From Welwitschia mirabilis (lineage: Eukaryota; Gnetophyta; Gnetopsida; Welwitschiales), in NCBI GenBank assembly GCA_051453625.1, contig JBOZIK010000001.1, forward strand, positions 232,598,313 to 232,662,312: DNA of 64,000 nt, in the 5' to 3' direction. This document shows positions 33,249-44,120 of the stretch, piece after piece. The translations under genes were made by a program, and so were the position numbers. How positions within the stretch are numbered: position 1 is the first letter of the stretch; each line of letters begins with the position of its first letter. Under the pieces are notes generated by a model. The model worked only from the letters and a program-made list of their open reading frames with translations. It was not told the DNA's origin and did no database searches.

Positions 33249-33752
33249 ATGGCTAGTTTGGATTTAATCATAGATAATCTAGGCTTAGGTATCCATGAAT
33301 TTTTCTATGATTCTTCTAATAGAATAGATGAAGAAAATTTTTAATGATTTAATTGAAAGGAATGGGATAGTAACAAAGTAATGGATTTCCTATATGGTTT
33401 TTTTTTTTAATTTTAACTATATAAATTATTTTATTTCTAAGAAACATTGGGATAATTCCTTCACCTAGGGTCCTCCACCTAGGGTTGTAGGTGTTAGCAT
33501 ATGAGTCATTTTTTCCCACTAGGAAACTAAACCCATCATAAAATAAGATAATTTCCTTTTTTGGTTTAAATCCCTATTGTTTACATTTTTTTAAGAAAAT
33601 ACTTAAACCTTTTTAAAACATAGGAAAATGTTTTATAATCCTTTTATTAATAATTATCATCTCTCATCTTAAAGGATTTATCTTATAATTTGTAAAAAAT
33701 AAAAAAATAAATGATTTATTTAAATCAAACTAGGATCTAATGGATAGGAATT
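33249..33752 (-). pseudogene. G0 gag C-terminus, decayed
   Basis: Minus strand near 33530-33490 reads 'NDSYANTYNPRWR', followed in a shifted frame (about 33460-33435) by 'NYPNVS-RN'. Both are relics of the 'Y-N-P-G-W-R-N-H-P-N-F-S-W' signature at the Gag C-terminus of Athila/Tat-type elements; the Trp codon is now TAG. It is the continuation, beyond element A, of the G0 sequence ending at 22042. Copia-2 starts at 33753. Confidence 0.75.
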
Positions 33753-35164
33753 TGTTAATAAAATCCTAGTTTTGATGATTTTCCTTATCAAAATTGATGT
33801 ATCTAATGTGTAAAAAGGTAAAATTAGAGAACACCAAATTTCAAAAATAATAAATCCAAGTCAAGACCTCAAGTTTGTATTACATAGAAGTTTCAACTTA
33901 AATTTCATGAAGGACAAATACCATTAACTAAATACATCTATATATGTAAAGATGTCTATATAAAAGATGTCTAAAATATCAAATACGTCTATACTAAGCT
34001 AGACGTTTTCAAATAGGCAAAGTTCTCTATAATGTTAAAGACATCTATATTAAGCTAATATGTAGGTAAAATATGTTTATCAAATTAAAGACATCTATAC
34101 TAATTCATCTGATGAAATACATCTCTAGAGTTAAAGACTTCTATGCTAAACTAAAAGATGTAATAAGGCTAAGTTTTATTTTGATGATTTATCTATGTTT
34201 CAAGGAATTAAATAAGTTTTACATCTTGTACTTGCAATCATTGAGGGTTATAGATATAGTAATTTGAGTTTTATTAAAATCTTGGTACTTTTACTGAAGA
34301 CATCTTTTAAGATAAAAATGTATACCTTACAGAGGCATTACTATTTTAAAGAAATTTATATCAAGAATTTGATTAAAAAAAATAACCATTGAATAACCAA
34401 AACTTAGTCATTTCTATTTATTGCATAATTTTTAAATGCTTTTAAAAGGCTATTTCTCTAGGGTAAAGGTAAGGAAGACATCAAAAGTATAAAGGGCACA
34501 AGGAGAGAAGAAAAAGAAGTTACTTACACAAGTGATTGGTACTACATGTGAAGCTTTCAAATATCTTTTTGAAAAGGATTATCTAGTGAATACATTATTG
34601 AATCATTTGATTTTAATATAACTACATCAATCTAATCTAAAACACTCACAAGTGATAATAACAAGAGAGAACTCTAGCATTCATCAAAGTGATATCTTTT
34701 TAGGATTGTTGCTTCTTTTGATATTATTGTCTATTAGCACTTAAGGTATAAGGACTACTATTTTTTTAAATACATATACTGTAGTACATTTCTTACTTTT
34801 ATTCTTAGGATCCCTTGCTAGGGTTTTCAAGTTATAAGAAAATCCTTGTATGGGTGTACTTTTTTAAGTAATCATGAGCACATTTATACTTTGGTTTATT
34901 ATAAATCTCTAAAGGGAAGATAGTGCTACCTTATAAGGTGTATTTCAATTCTATGTAAGATTGCTAATGCTTCAAACCACTCTTTTGTAGGTCAATGATA
35001 TACAAATGTATGAGAAAAAAACTACCCTCTTTGTGTGGACATACCTAGGTTGGGAGCCATGTTAATCTAGTAAGGTTTTTATGTTGTAAAGTTTAATTTG
35101 TTGTTATTAGAGATTTTATTTTATCAATCTTATTACCCCTTCCCTCTAAGTTCAATCAACCTTA
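33753..35164 (+). repeat. Copia-2 5' LTR (1412 bp)
   Basis: Starts TGTTAATAAAATCC, the only copy that keeps the initial TG, and ends CAATCAACCTTA. Octamer words cluster at about 33950-34150. Short open pieces such as 34073-34267 are not genes. Confidence 0.88.
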
Positions 35165-35166
35165 AG

Positions 35167-35186
35167 TGATATCAAAGTAGGTACTC
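35167..35186 (+). other. Copia-2 primer binding site
   Basis: TGATATCAAAGTAGGTACTC, two bases after the LTR; tRNA-Met type and better preserved than in Copia-1. Confidence 0.8.
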
Positions 35187-35199
35187 AAAAAAATAGGTA

Positions 35200-36960
35200 A
35201 CATTCTTGAATGAACTATAAAAAAAGTGCCATCTATCAAACCTCCACTCTTTGATGGAATAAACTATGACTATTGGACGATGAGGATGTAAGTATAGATA
35301 TAGTCTCATGAGTTTTAGATTTAGCAAGACATCAAATATGGATACTTGAAATTTGTAGAAACCATAATAGATGTTGTAGAAAACTCCATTACACAAATCA
35401 AAATCTAGAAGGGACTGGGAAGACAAAGAAAGGGCATCTTTCATGTATGACTCAAAAGTAAAAAATGCTCTTTACTTAACCCTTACAATGGAATAATTTA
35501 ATATAATAGTTGAATGCAAAACTACATAAAAAATATGAAATATTTTAGTTGGAACATATGAAGAAACCTCCATTATCAAGTAACCAAAACTTTTTACTTA
35601 GACTAATTAGTTTGAAAATCTAAAGATAAATAATTGAGAAAGAATATATGAATACTTCATAAGAGTCTCTAACGTAGTGAATGCCATACATGGCACTAGT
35701 TAAAATCTTATAGAGGCCAAGGTAATTCAAAAGGTTATTAGATCCTTAATTCCAAAATTCAATTCTAAAACAATAGCCATAGAAAAATCAAAAGACTTCA
35801 ACCAAATAAAGATTCAAGAATCACGAAGTGGTTTAACATCTTACGAGATGAATCTTATTCAAGATGATGCTCTAAAAGAGAAGCCTATTACTCTTAAAGC
35901 TAGTAAAAATATAAGACAAACTTTGAAAGGGAAAATTAAAAAAAAAGAATCAAATGGAGATGACTCTAAGAATGATGTGGAAGAAGAACTTTCACTCATC
36001 ATAAGGTAAGTCAAAAGATTTCTCCCACAAAATAATAATAAGAAGGAAAACTATCATAAACCATCTGGATTTCAAGCTAGAGGTAAGTGTAAAGATAATA
36101 CTTATAATAACTCTTTACTTTATTTTGAGCTAGATATTTTCAAATTAAAATGCTGTGTTTTTGGAGGAAGAGAACATATAGTCTCAGGGTGTCCTAGCTC
36201 AAAAGCTTACAAGAAAAAGTACAAAGGAAAGAATCTAATAAGAAGAAATACTTATTCATAGGATGGGGTAATGATGAAGATGCAACTAAAGTAGAAACAT
36301 CTAATGGTAAAAGATCTCATCAATCCTACATGGTCATTATACATACCCAAAAGAAAATGATAAAAAAGAAGAAGAATCTAAATCAGACAATGAAGGTGAA
36401 ATAGGTTTAGAACTTTAAGATAAATATGATTTAAGTTTTAAATAGTTTATTAAGTTGCAAAAGGTATGTGCTAAATTTCATTCTTTTAAATTAGCATATG
36501 AACAAAAAATAGGTTATTACAATAAGATATTATCTAAAAACTCAACTCTTAAAGTTGAGATTAATAAACTACTATGTAAATTAAAGCATATTAGATAAGA
36601 GCTTACTATTTAAAAAGAATTAATTAGAAGTTTATCCAAGGGAAATAGACCTTAAACATCATGCTTGGACCATGTTAAAGTCCAAATGATAGAGTGGTTA
36701 AGGTCACAATGAAGCCCCTAGTAGTAGTTCAACTTCCTTATTTAATAAATAAAGCTACAATTAGGATATGAGAATATAGTTTATACTAATAATATTATCT
36801 ATTATTATTGCTATAAATGAGGTCATTATTAGTTTAATTATCTAATAAAATTCAACACTATATATTATACTAATAGTATCAAAAGGCCAAGAAGTATGGT
36901 ACAACATCTTGTGTAGGTCAAACTAAAGAAACTATGAATTCCAAAATCAAGACTAGCTCT
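35200..36960 (+). pseudogene. Copia-2 gag, decayed
   Basis: 'PPLFDGINYDYWTMRM'-type start near 35240-35290, then the conserved Gag helices ('YFIRVSNVVNAIHGTS' region, 35645-35700). Zinc knuckle at about 36150-36200: 'KCCVFGGREHIVSGCP', keeping the first and last Cys and the His. A second knuckle-like piece sits near 36798-36840. Many stops. Confidence 0.85.
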
Positions 36961-36969
36961 CTTAGCTCA

Positions 36970-37255
36970 GATGACAGTATGAGGAGTAAAAAAAACATGT
37001 AGGGTATGTTAATGGTGGATATTTAAGGCACATGACTATAGAAAAATCTTGCTTTACCAACTTAGAAGAGTAGGACAAAGGAATGATCACCATTGGTGAT
37101 AATATAGAGGCTTCTATCAGAGGTATAGAAACTATTGAAAGAGGTACTCTACCTAAGGTAAAAGATGTTTTCTTTATAGATGGATTGCAACATACTCTTC
37201 TCATTGTTTTTCATTATGCGATGCAAACATTTCTATTACCTTTACCAAAGTGATC
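36970..37255 (+). pseudogene. Copia-2 protease, decayed
   Basis: 'YVNGGYLRHMTIEKS' (about 37003-37050) corresponds to the D-S-G active-site region; Asp and Ser are both lost. 'DNIEASIRGIETIERG' and 'DVFFIDGLQHTLLIV' follow, as in Copia-1. Confidence 0.82.
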
Positions 37256-37369
37256 ATTTTATAAAAGTATATAACTTAAAATAAAGAATTGTTTACTAAA
37301 GTTAGAAAATCTAATATCTATATCACTACTATATAAGATATTTCTAATAAGGAAACCAGGTGTTTTAAG

Positions 37370-38340
37370 TACTACAGGTGAAATAAAGCAATGGCACAGG
37401 AAGCTTGAGCATGTAAAAAAAAGAATTAATAAAAACCTTATTCTTAAAAATACTATCATCATCAAACATCCTTTAAATATTTTACATCTTAATATTGTTG
37501 GTTTACTTCTCATAGTAAGTCCCCATAAGAAAAGATATTATCTAATTATTATTAACAATTAGTCTTGTTTTACATGAGTATCATTTCTTGCACATAAAGA
37601 TGAGGTAGTAACATTTTCACTAAATTGTGTATTAGGCTACAAAACAAAAAGGGATATAGGATCAAGATGATAAGAAGTGATAATGACATCAAATTTTAAA
37701 ATGAAATGTTTAAAATGTTTTGTAAATAATTTGGTATTCTTTATTAATTATCTACATCAAAAACTCCACAACAAAATGGAGATTCTAAAATAAAGAACAA
37801 GTTTTTAAATGAAATGATAAGAACAATGATGACGATAAATAAGTTCCATATCATTTCTAGAAAGAAGCTGTTAACACTACAAGTTACATTTCTAATAGAG
37901 TTCTAGTAAGATGATTTACTTTCAAAACCTCATATGAATTATTGTCTAGTAAGAAAATTCAGTAAGTATTTTCATATATTTAAGTCAAATTATTTCATTT
38001 TAAATGAAAATAATAAGCTAAGAAAATTCAATTCTAGAGTTAACAATGGAATTTTTCTAGGTTAATGCATAGTCAGTAAAGCCTACTATGTATTCAACAA
38101 TAGAACTTATGTAGTAGATAAAACTATAAACATTTCAATAGATGATGCTAACTCAAATTATACTTGTATGCAAGATGAATATATTTATATATATTTAGAT
38201 AGTTAGGAGGAGAAAGAAGAAGAAACAGATAAGAAAACTTTTTCAAACATGATTAGACCAAAGAAAGGACATTCTACAAGTAACATCATAAGTAGTCCAT
38301 ATGTTGGTACTCAAACTTAAATCCATATTAAGAAATCCTA
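37370..38340 (+). pseudogene. Copia-2 integrase, decayed
   Basis: Core pieces: 'FTKLCIRLQNKKGYRIKMIR' with 'SDND' (about 37612-37683; usual form S-D-H-G), 'STSKTPQQNG' (37750-37780) and 'LNEMIRTMM' (37807-37835) around the expected catalytic Glu, which reads Asp/Ile. The C-terminal part includes 'RKFNSRVNNGIFLG' and 'SKAYYVFNNRTYVV' (38025-38115). Confidence 0.85.
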
Positions 38341-38419
38341 TGGATTTATAGAATATATATCCTAGGTAAACTCAAAACCTTCAGTGAAGTGAAAAGTAAT
38401 AAACATTAGATGCTAGAAA

Positions 38420-39340
38420 TGCAGGAGGAAGTTAATTAGTTTAAAATATGCAATATTTAGAAACTCAACAAACTTGTTATTGGCACAAAAAAAAGGTATT
38501 TTAAAAATAAAATAGATGAAAATAGTAATGTTATTAGAAACATAGCAAGGTTAATAGTAAAAAAGAATAACTAATAAGAAGTCATAGACTTTGAAGAAAC
38601 CTTTGTATTAGTAGCTTGTGTGGAATTTATAAGAATACTTTTAGCATTTTCATGTATCAAAGACCTTAAACTATACTAGATGAATGTCAAAAGTTCCTTT
38701 CTAAATGGAATACTTTAGGAGGAAGTATATGTTAAGTACCCTAACGGGTTTACTAACTCTTATAAAATAAACTATGTTTACAAACTAAAAAATGTTCTTT
38801 ATGGTCTTAAGTAAGCACCTAATGATTGGTATAAGAAACTCTCACATAAATAGAAAATAGATATAAAAGAGGTACATATAATGTTATAAGGTTTATTAAA
38901 AGATATGGTAAGGATTTAACTATTATACAAATCTATGTGAATGATATTATTTTTGATGATACTAAAAAATTATTATGTAAGAAGTTTGCTAAGATTACGT
39001 AAGATAAGTTTTAAATTAGTCTCCTGGGAGAGATGAAAAAATTTTTAGGACTTCAACTAATACAATACGAACAAGATACATTCATTTCTCAAACTGAATA
39101 TGTTAAAAATTTTCTAGTCAAGTATGGCTTATAGGATTATAAGGATGAATATATCCTAATGATCCAAAGCATAAAACTAGACAAAAATATTCATGGTAAG
39201 AAGGTTAACTCGAAGTTATAAAAAGGTATTATTAATAGCTTACTATATATTACTACTAGTAGTTTTGATATCATTTTAAGGGTATGGATTTATTTTCATT
39301 ATCAAATTAATCCTAGAGAATCACATCTTATGACAACTAA
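38420..39340 (+). pseudogene. Copia-2 reverse transcriptase, decayed
   Basis: 'DFEETFVLVACVEFIRILLA' (38588-38650), 'MNVKSSFLNG' (38680-38710), 'EEVYVKYPNGF' (38718-38752), 'LYGLK-APNDWYKKLS' (38798-38845), active site YVND at 38934-38945. As in Copia-1, the first Asp of Y-x-D-D is Asn. 'SLLGEMKKFLGLQ'-type text follows near 39015-39055. Confidence 0.88.
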
Positions 39341-39399
39341 AAAAAAAAAGTTTACTACTTAAAAGATACTACTAATTGGAGCCTTTAGTATTTAAAGGA

Positions 39400-39868
39400 C
39401 TTCTTTTTTAATCTACTTGGTATTATGATGTAGATGGGGTAGGATGTAAAGATGATAGAAGAATCATTAATGGAAGTTACTTCTTGCTTAGACGATGTTT
39501 AATATCTTAGAGTAATAAAAAGAAAAACTCAACTACTCTTTTAATCACTGAGGCTAAATACATAACTAGTAGAAGTTCCTATACTTAGTTACTTTGGATG
39601 AAGAAAATCTTAAAATCCTTTGAACTACTAATGAAAGATAATAAAAGTGTTATCATTATTTCAAAAAATCTAATTTAGCATTCAAAAACTAAACACATCA
39701 ATATTACACATCATTTTCTTAGACAGCATATACAAAAAAGGATATCATGCTAGAATACATTAATATTGATGATTAACTTGGTGATGTTATTACTAAACCA
39801 CTAAGTGATGACATATTTATTAAATTGTGTAAAACCTTAGGGATTGGATCCTATCTAATCAGGTAAGT
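39400..39868 (+). pseudogene. Copia-2 RNase H, decayed; end of pol
   Basis: 'YYDVDGVGC' region (39422-39450), 'NSTTLLITEAKYITSRSSY'-type text (39525-39585), then 'DIMLEYINIDD-LGDVITKPL' (39745-39800) and 'LGIGSYLIR' with the stop at about 39866, the same terminus as Copia-1. Confidence 0.85.
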
Positions 39869-40580
39869 CATTATGTTATCACTATCAAAATCTCAACTCC
39901 ATATTATGATATTCTATAAGTTAAGATAATAACTAGATCATAAACTAGTATATTATGTTCATATTACTTCACCTCTTTTGCTATGATAGTCTAATCATTA
40001 TGTTAACTATAGAAAATTTCAAAGTTTTTCATTTTTTAATGGAATACATCTTTTACTAAAAGACATCTATCATGGATATGTTTTCAGTTTTATAGACATC
40101 TAGTTGATAAATGTCTTTATAAGTCATACATCTTTGAAGGTCAAGTATGTTTTTTTTTTTTTAATTTTTCAAGATAACTATTTTTGGATGTGTAGATTTC
40201 TTTACAATATTCAGATAATTCATAAAGTTTATTATCAAAATACATCTTTTTCTAAGATAAATATCTAATTTTGTCATCTTAGACATCTTTGAACTAGTAG
40301 ACATCTTTTAAGAATTATATTAGAAAATAAAATGTGCATTAAAGTAAGGGTTTTAACCCCTTTTATTTAGGAAAAGAACCATCATCTATCATTTTCAATT
40401 CTTCACTCAATAGGTTCTCCTCTTAGAGTTTATTTTTGCTTAGTTTTTTCTAGATCTCTTAACATAGATGTCTTAGATTTGAAAGAAGTCTTCACAACTA
40501 GCATAATGGGTATTCTTTTCTTGATAGGTGCTCTTTTTCACTAATTAATTTATATTTGATTATTTGAAGTTTATCTCTTC
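39869..40580 (+). repeat. Copia-2 spacer downstream of pol with octamer words
   Basis: Non-coding. AGACATCTA and related words recur between 40020 and 40320, parallel to Copia-1 15770-16040. The poly-T run at 40150-40163 is a homopolymer expansion. Confidence 0.7.
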
Positions 40581-42360
40581 CAAAATGATAAGGATAAAGT
40601 CCATTAGTGTCTTAAAGAGTAAGAAGCCTATTACAAAAACTCACAGACCATAGCATTAACTATAGTTCTATTATGAGTTAGTTATAAAATGTTTTAAAAC
40701 TTAAACTAAAAACTCCATTATTGTAGAATGGACACTTGGGTTTAACAAGAATGGGAAGATCATCTTCTTTTTTGTTTCCCTTATTTTCATTGGGATAGGG
40801 AAGTTTAAGTAGAAAAAGGAATCTTAGATACTATTATCAAAGAATTCTATACTAATATTCATAAGATAGATGATAGTAATATGATTTTTCAAACTCAAGT
40901 ATGAGGTACTTCTTTATTTCTTACACGTATTTTTGTAAATTCCATGCTTGGTATGAATGATTCAAAGCTTTCACAATTATATGTGTATTCTTTTAAAGAT
41001 ATTTTTACATGCTACTCTATTCAGATTTCATGGAGTTCATTGACCAATGTGTTATTTGGGGATTTAAGGATGAATTTTTATGAGAATGTAGAATGCAAAG
41101 ATAAGGTACCAAATGCTTTTACTTTGAGTTTAATTACCTTTTGTAACATACTTGTTTAGGGAAGTAGCTACCACTATTATAACCCAATGCAAATTTTTAT
41201 GGTCTATTACCTTCTTATATGAATGAATATTGATCTTAGATTTATTTTATGTATAGATATCATTACTCTTTTTTATAAGGGCTAGACCATAAATTATCCT
41301 TACTTAATTAGCTTGATTATTAGCAATGCTAGCATCTCAATGCCACAAGTTAATTTCATTCATCCTAAAAATCCACTTTTAGAGTTTAGTAAGAATTGAA
41401 AAGCATGAGTAGTAATAGGTTCATACATAAGTAAAGGACCTTCTAAGGTATAGTTTTAGTGTTGTTACTCTTCTACAACTCATAGTCCATCATCAGTAAA
41501 GAAAGGTCTCAAGGCTATTGATAAGATGGTAGGAAAGATTGAACAAAATATCTTGAGGTTAAAGAAGCACTGTTACACAACCAATAAAGGAGAGGCTCCT
41601 AGAGGTAGTTGAAAATCCATGGAAAGTTTCATTTATTCCAATTTAAAGAAAGATTAAAGGTACAGTCTCCTTCAACACCTACTTCTACAAGATATGACTT
41701 AGGTCATATAGTAAATTCCGATTCATCAGAGTTCATAGTAGAGGAGGCATAGTCACAAGGGGAGTATCAACCTCTAGCATAAGTACAAGTAAAGTACTAG
41801 GCTCTAGCATAGGTACAAGGGGAATATCATGTAGAGTCAAAGAGCTTTGATGACTAGCCTCTTATATTTTGCAAGCCTTATTGCAAATTATCCATGCACC
41901 ATCCTACATAATCTCCATCTTTACCTCTTCCATCATCTCCACCTTGCCTTTCCTCTTCATCACCACCTCTCATAATTTTCATTCATGCTCCATCTCTGGA
42001 CACTACTCCACCTCTCAATGCCACTTAATACCAAACTTATCATTTTACTAAGATAGATACTATCAACTTCTTTAGCATTGTTATTAACCCTTAAATGAGG
42101 ATACAAATCTCTTAGGGCTAAGGTAAGTCATCATAGCAACCATTTAGAAAGTGACACACCCCTCCATCCACCTCTTACTCTCTATATACCATCTAAACCT
42201 CCACTATCTAGGATAATGATGACGATAGTAACACTGTAAGAGACGGTACTTATTTTACTAATGACACAGCTCTTAATAATTAGCTCCTTTTTGTGCTACC
42301 TGAAAAGGTAAAGAGATGAACAAATTAGATCAAGCACTATTAGACATCTTGTATGACTTT
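40580..42360 (+). pseudogene. Copia-2 extra coding region downstream of pol (ORF3-like)
   Basis: Homologous to Copia-1 16330-18100. EFYTNIHKIDDSNMIF at 40842-40889, then after one stop a readable run with 'NSMLGM' and the open piece 40944-41159 ('YVYSFKDIFTCYSIQIS', 'LFGDLRMNFYENV'). The Ser/Pro-rich 3' part (about 41600-42230) includes an open piece at 41869-42051. Preservation of the same protein block in two separately inserted copies argues it was coding in the family. Function unknown. Confidence 0.55.
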
Positions 42361-42714
42361 AGAGTATGTTAATTTAAGATAGATGAATTGCACTTCCTAT
42401 GAGTTAAATTACTATTAATAATCACTATCTATTATTAGAACACATTTCATGATCTTTTATTGTTTAGTATTTTTTTCTTATATGTAATATACTTTATGAT
42501 TTAACATGTGTTTAATAATTTATACCATTTTTAGTTACTATTCCAAAAATGATTATGTGTGGTTAACGTATATTTTTAAATGTTAAAATTTATATCATTT
42601 CTCATTAAGTACATTATGTTCTCTCTTGGATTAAGTTATTTCAAGTCAATTTATAAAACATGATTGCACTAATGAGATCTATCAAGTTTTGAACATCATC
42701 AAAAAGAGGGAGAT
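42361..42714 (+). other. Copia-2 3' untranslated region and polypurine tract
   Basis: AT-rich and non-coding; ends with CAAAAAGAGGGAGATTAT abutting the 3' LTR. Confidence 0.78.
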
Positions 42715-44120
42715 TATTGGTAAAATCTCAATTTTAATTATTCAAATTATCAAAAATAATGTGTCTAATGAACAGATAGGTTAAATTACAAAATATAAAA
42801 TTGCAAAAAGGATTAATCTAAGTTAAAAGATCAAATTCATATTACACAAAAGTCTTGGCTCATATGAAGGAAAAAGATAATTGGGTAAATACATCTACAT
42901 ATGTGAAGACATTTATGTAAAAGACATCTATAATATTAAAGATGTCTATATTAAACTAGACTTTATCAAATAGACAAAGTCATCTATAATGTCAAATATT
43001 CCTATACTGAATCAAGATGCAAGTGAAAGACATTTATCAAACTAAAGGCATCTATACTACTTCATTTGTTGGAATACATCTACAAAGTTAAAGTTGTCTA
43101 TGCTGATCTAAAATAGGTAATAAAGAAAAGTTGTATTTTGATAATTTTTCTACATTTTAGGAAATCAAGCAAATTTTACACCTTAGATTCATGATTACTA
43201 AGGTTCATAGTTATAATAGTTTAAGTTTTAATAAAATCTAGATGATTTGATTAAAAATGTCTTTTAGGTAAAGACATCTACCTTATGAATATGTGTACTA
43301 TTTCTAAGATGTCTATCTTAAAATTTTAATTAAAAAATAAATAGTTGTTAAATGAGTAAGACTTAGTTGTTTTTATCTATCACATAACATTTACATACTT
43401 TCAAATGGCCATCTCTCTAGGGTAAAGACAAGGAAAACATCAAAAGTATAAAGGGAATAAAGAGAGAAGTAAAAGATGATAGTCACATTAGTGATTGGTA
43501 CTACACACAAATATTTTATCTATCTATCGAAAAACACTATCTAGTGAATACATTACTAAATCATTAGCTCTTACTATAGATGCATTAATCTAATCTAAAA
43601 CACTTGTAGGTGATAACAATAAGCGATAACTCAAGCATTCACCAAAATAACATCTTTTTAGGCTTGTTTCTTATTTTTATATCATTGTTTATTAGCACTT
43701 AAAGTGTAAAGACTCATATTTTTAAATATACATATTATGGTTTATTTCTTATTTTCATTCTTAGAACCCCTTACTAGGATTTCCAAAGTATGAGGAAACC
43801 CTTATAGGATTGGCTTCTATAACTGCTTGTAAGCATATTTCTACTTTGGTTTATTGTAAATCCATAAGGGGAAGAGAATTATATCTTGTGAAAAGTATTT
43901 TAGTTGTATGTAAAGTTGATAGTATTCCAAAACTAAGTTTTTATAGGTTATAAATATCCATAAATATGAAAGAAAGCTAACCTCTATGTGTAAACATACC
44001 CAAGTTAGGGAACGACATTAATCTGATAAAGTTTTTATGTGTAACATTTAATTCATTTTTAGAAGAGTTTTTATTTGGTATATTTTATTCACTCCTCCCC
44101 TTTGAGTTTAATGATTCTCA
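42715..44120 (+). repeat. Copia-2 3' LTR (1406 bp)
   Basis: TATTGGTAAAATCTCAATTT to TTTAATGATTCTCA. Octamer words from about 42910 to 43320. Full-length match to the other three LTRs. Confidence 0.92.

Larger units (their letters stand above)
33753..44120 (+). mobile_element. Copia-2: second Copia-1-family element, 10.37 kb, un-nested and complete in outline
   Basis: 5' LTR 33753-35164, primer site, gag, protease, integrase, RT, RNase H, post-pol coding region, polypurine tract, 3' LTR 42715-44120. Same organisation and collinear similarity to Copia-1 throughout. All frames are broken. Flanks GAATT and TTGTA do not form a target duplication, so one flank has been altered since insertion. On the left it abuts G0; what lies to its right is not recognisably G0. 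Confidence 0.9.

Noticed and set aside
33249-33345. Plus-strand ATG frame starting MASLDLIIDNLG
   Set aside because: The minus strand there is G0 gag sequence; the plus frame is short, ends quickly and has no homologue in the window.
35172-35444. 90-residue minus-strand frame in Copia-2
   Set aside because: Antisense of the gag start; no independent support.
37259-37513. 84-residue minus-strand frame
   Set aside because: Antisense of the Copia-2 integrase start.
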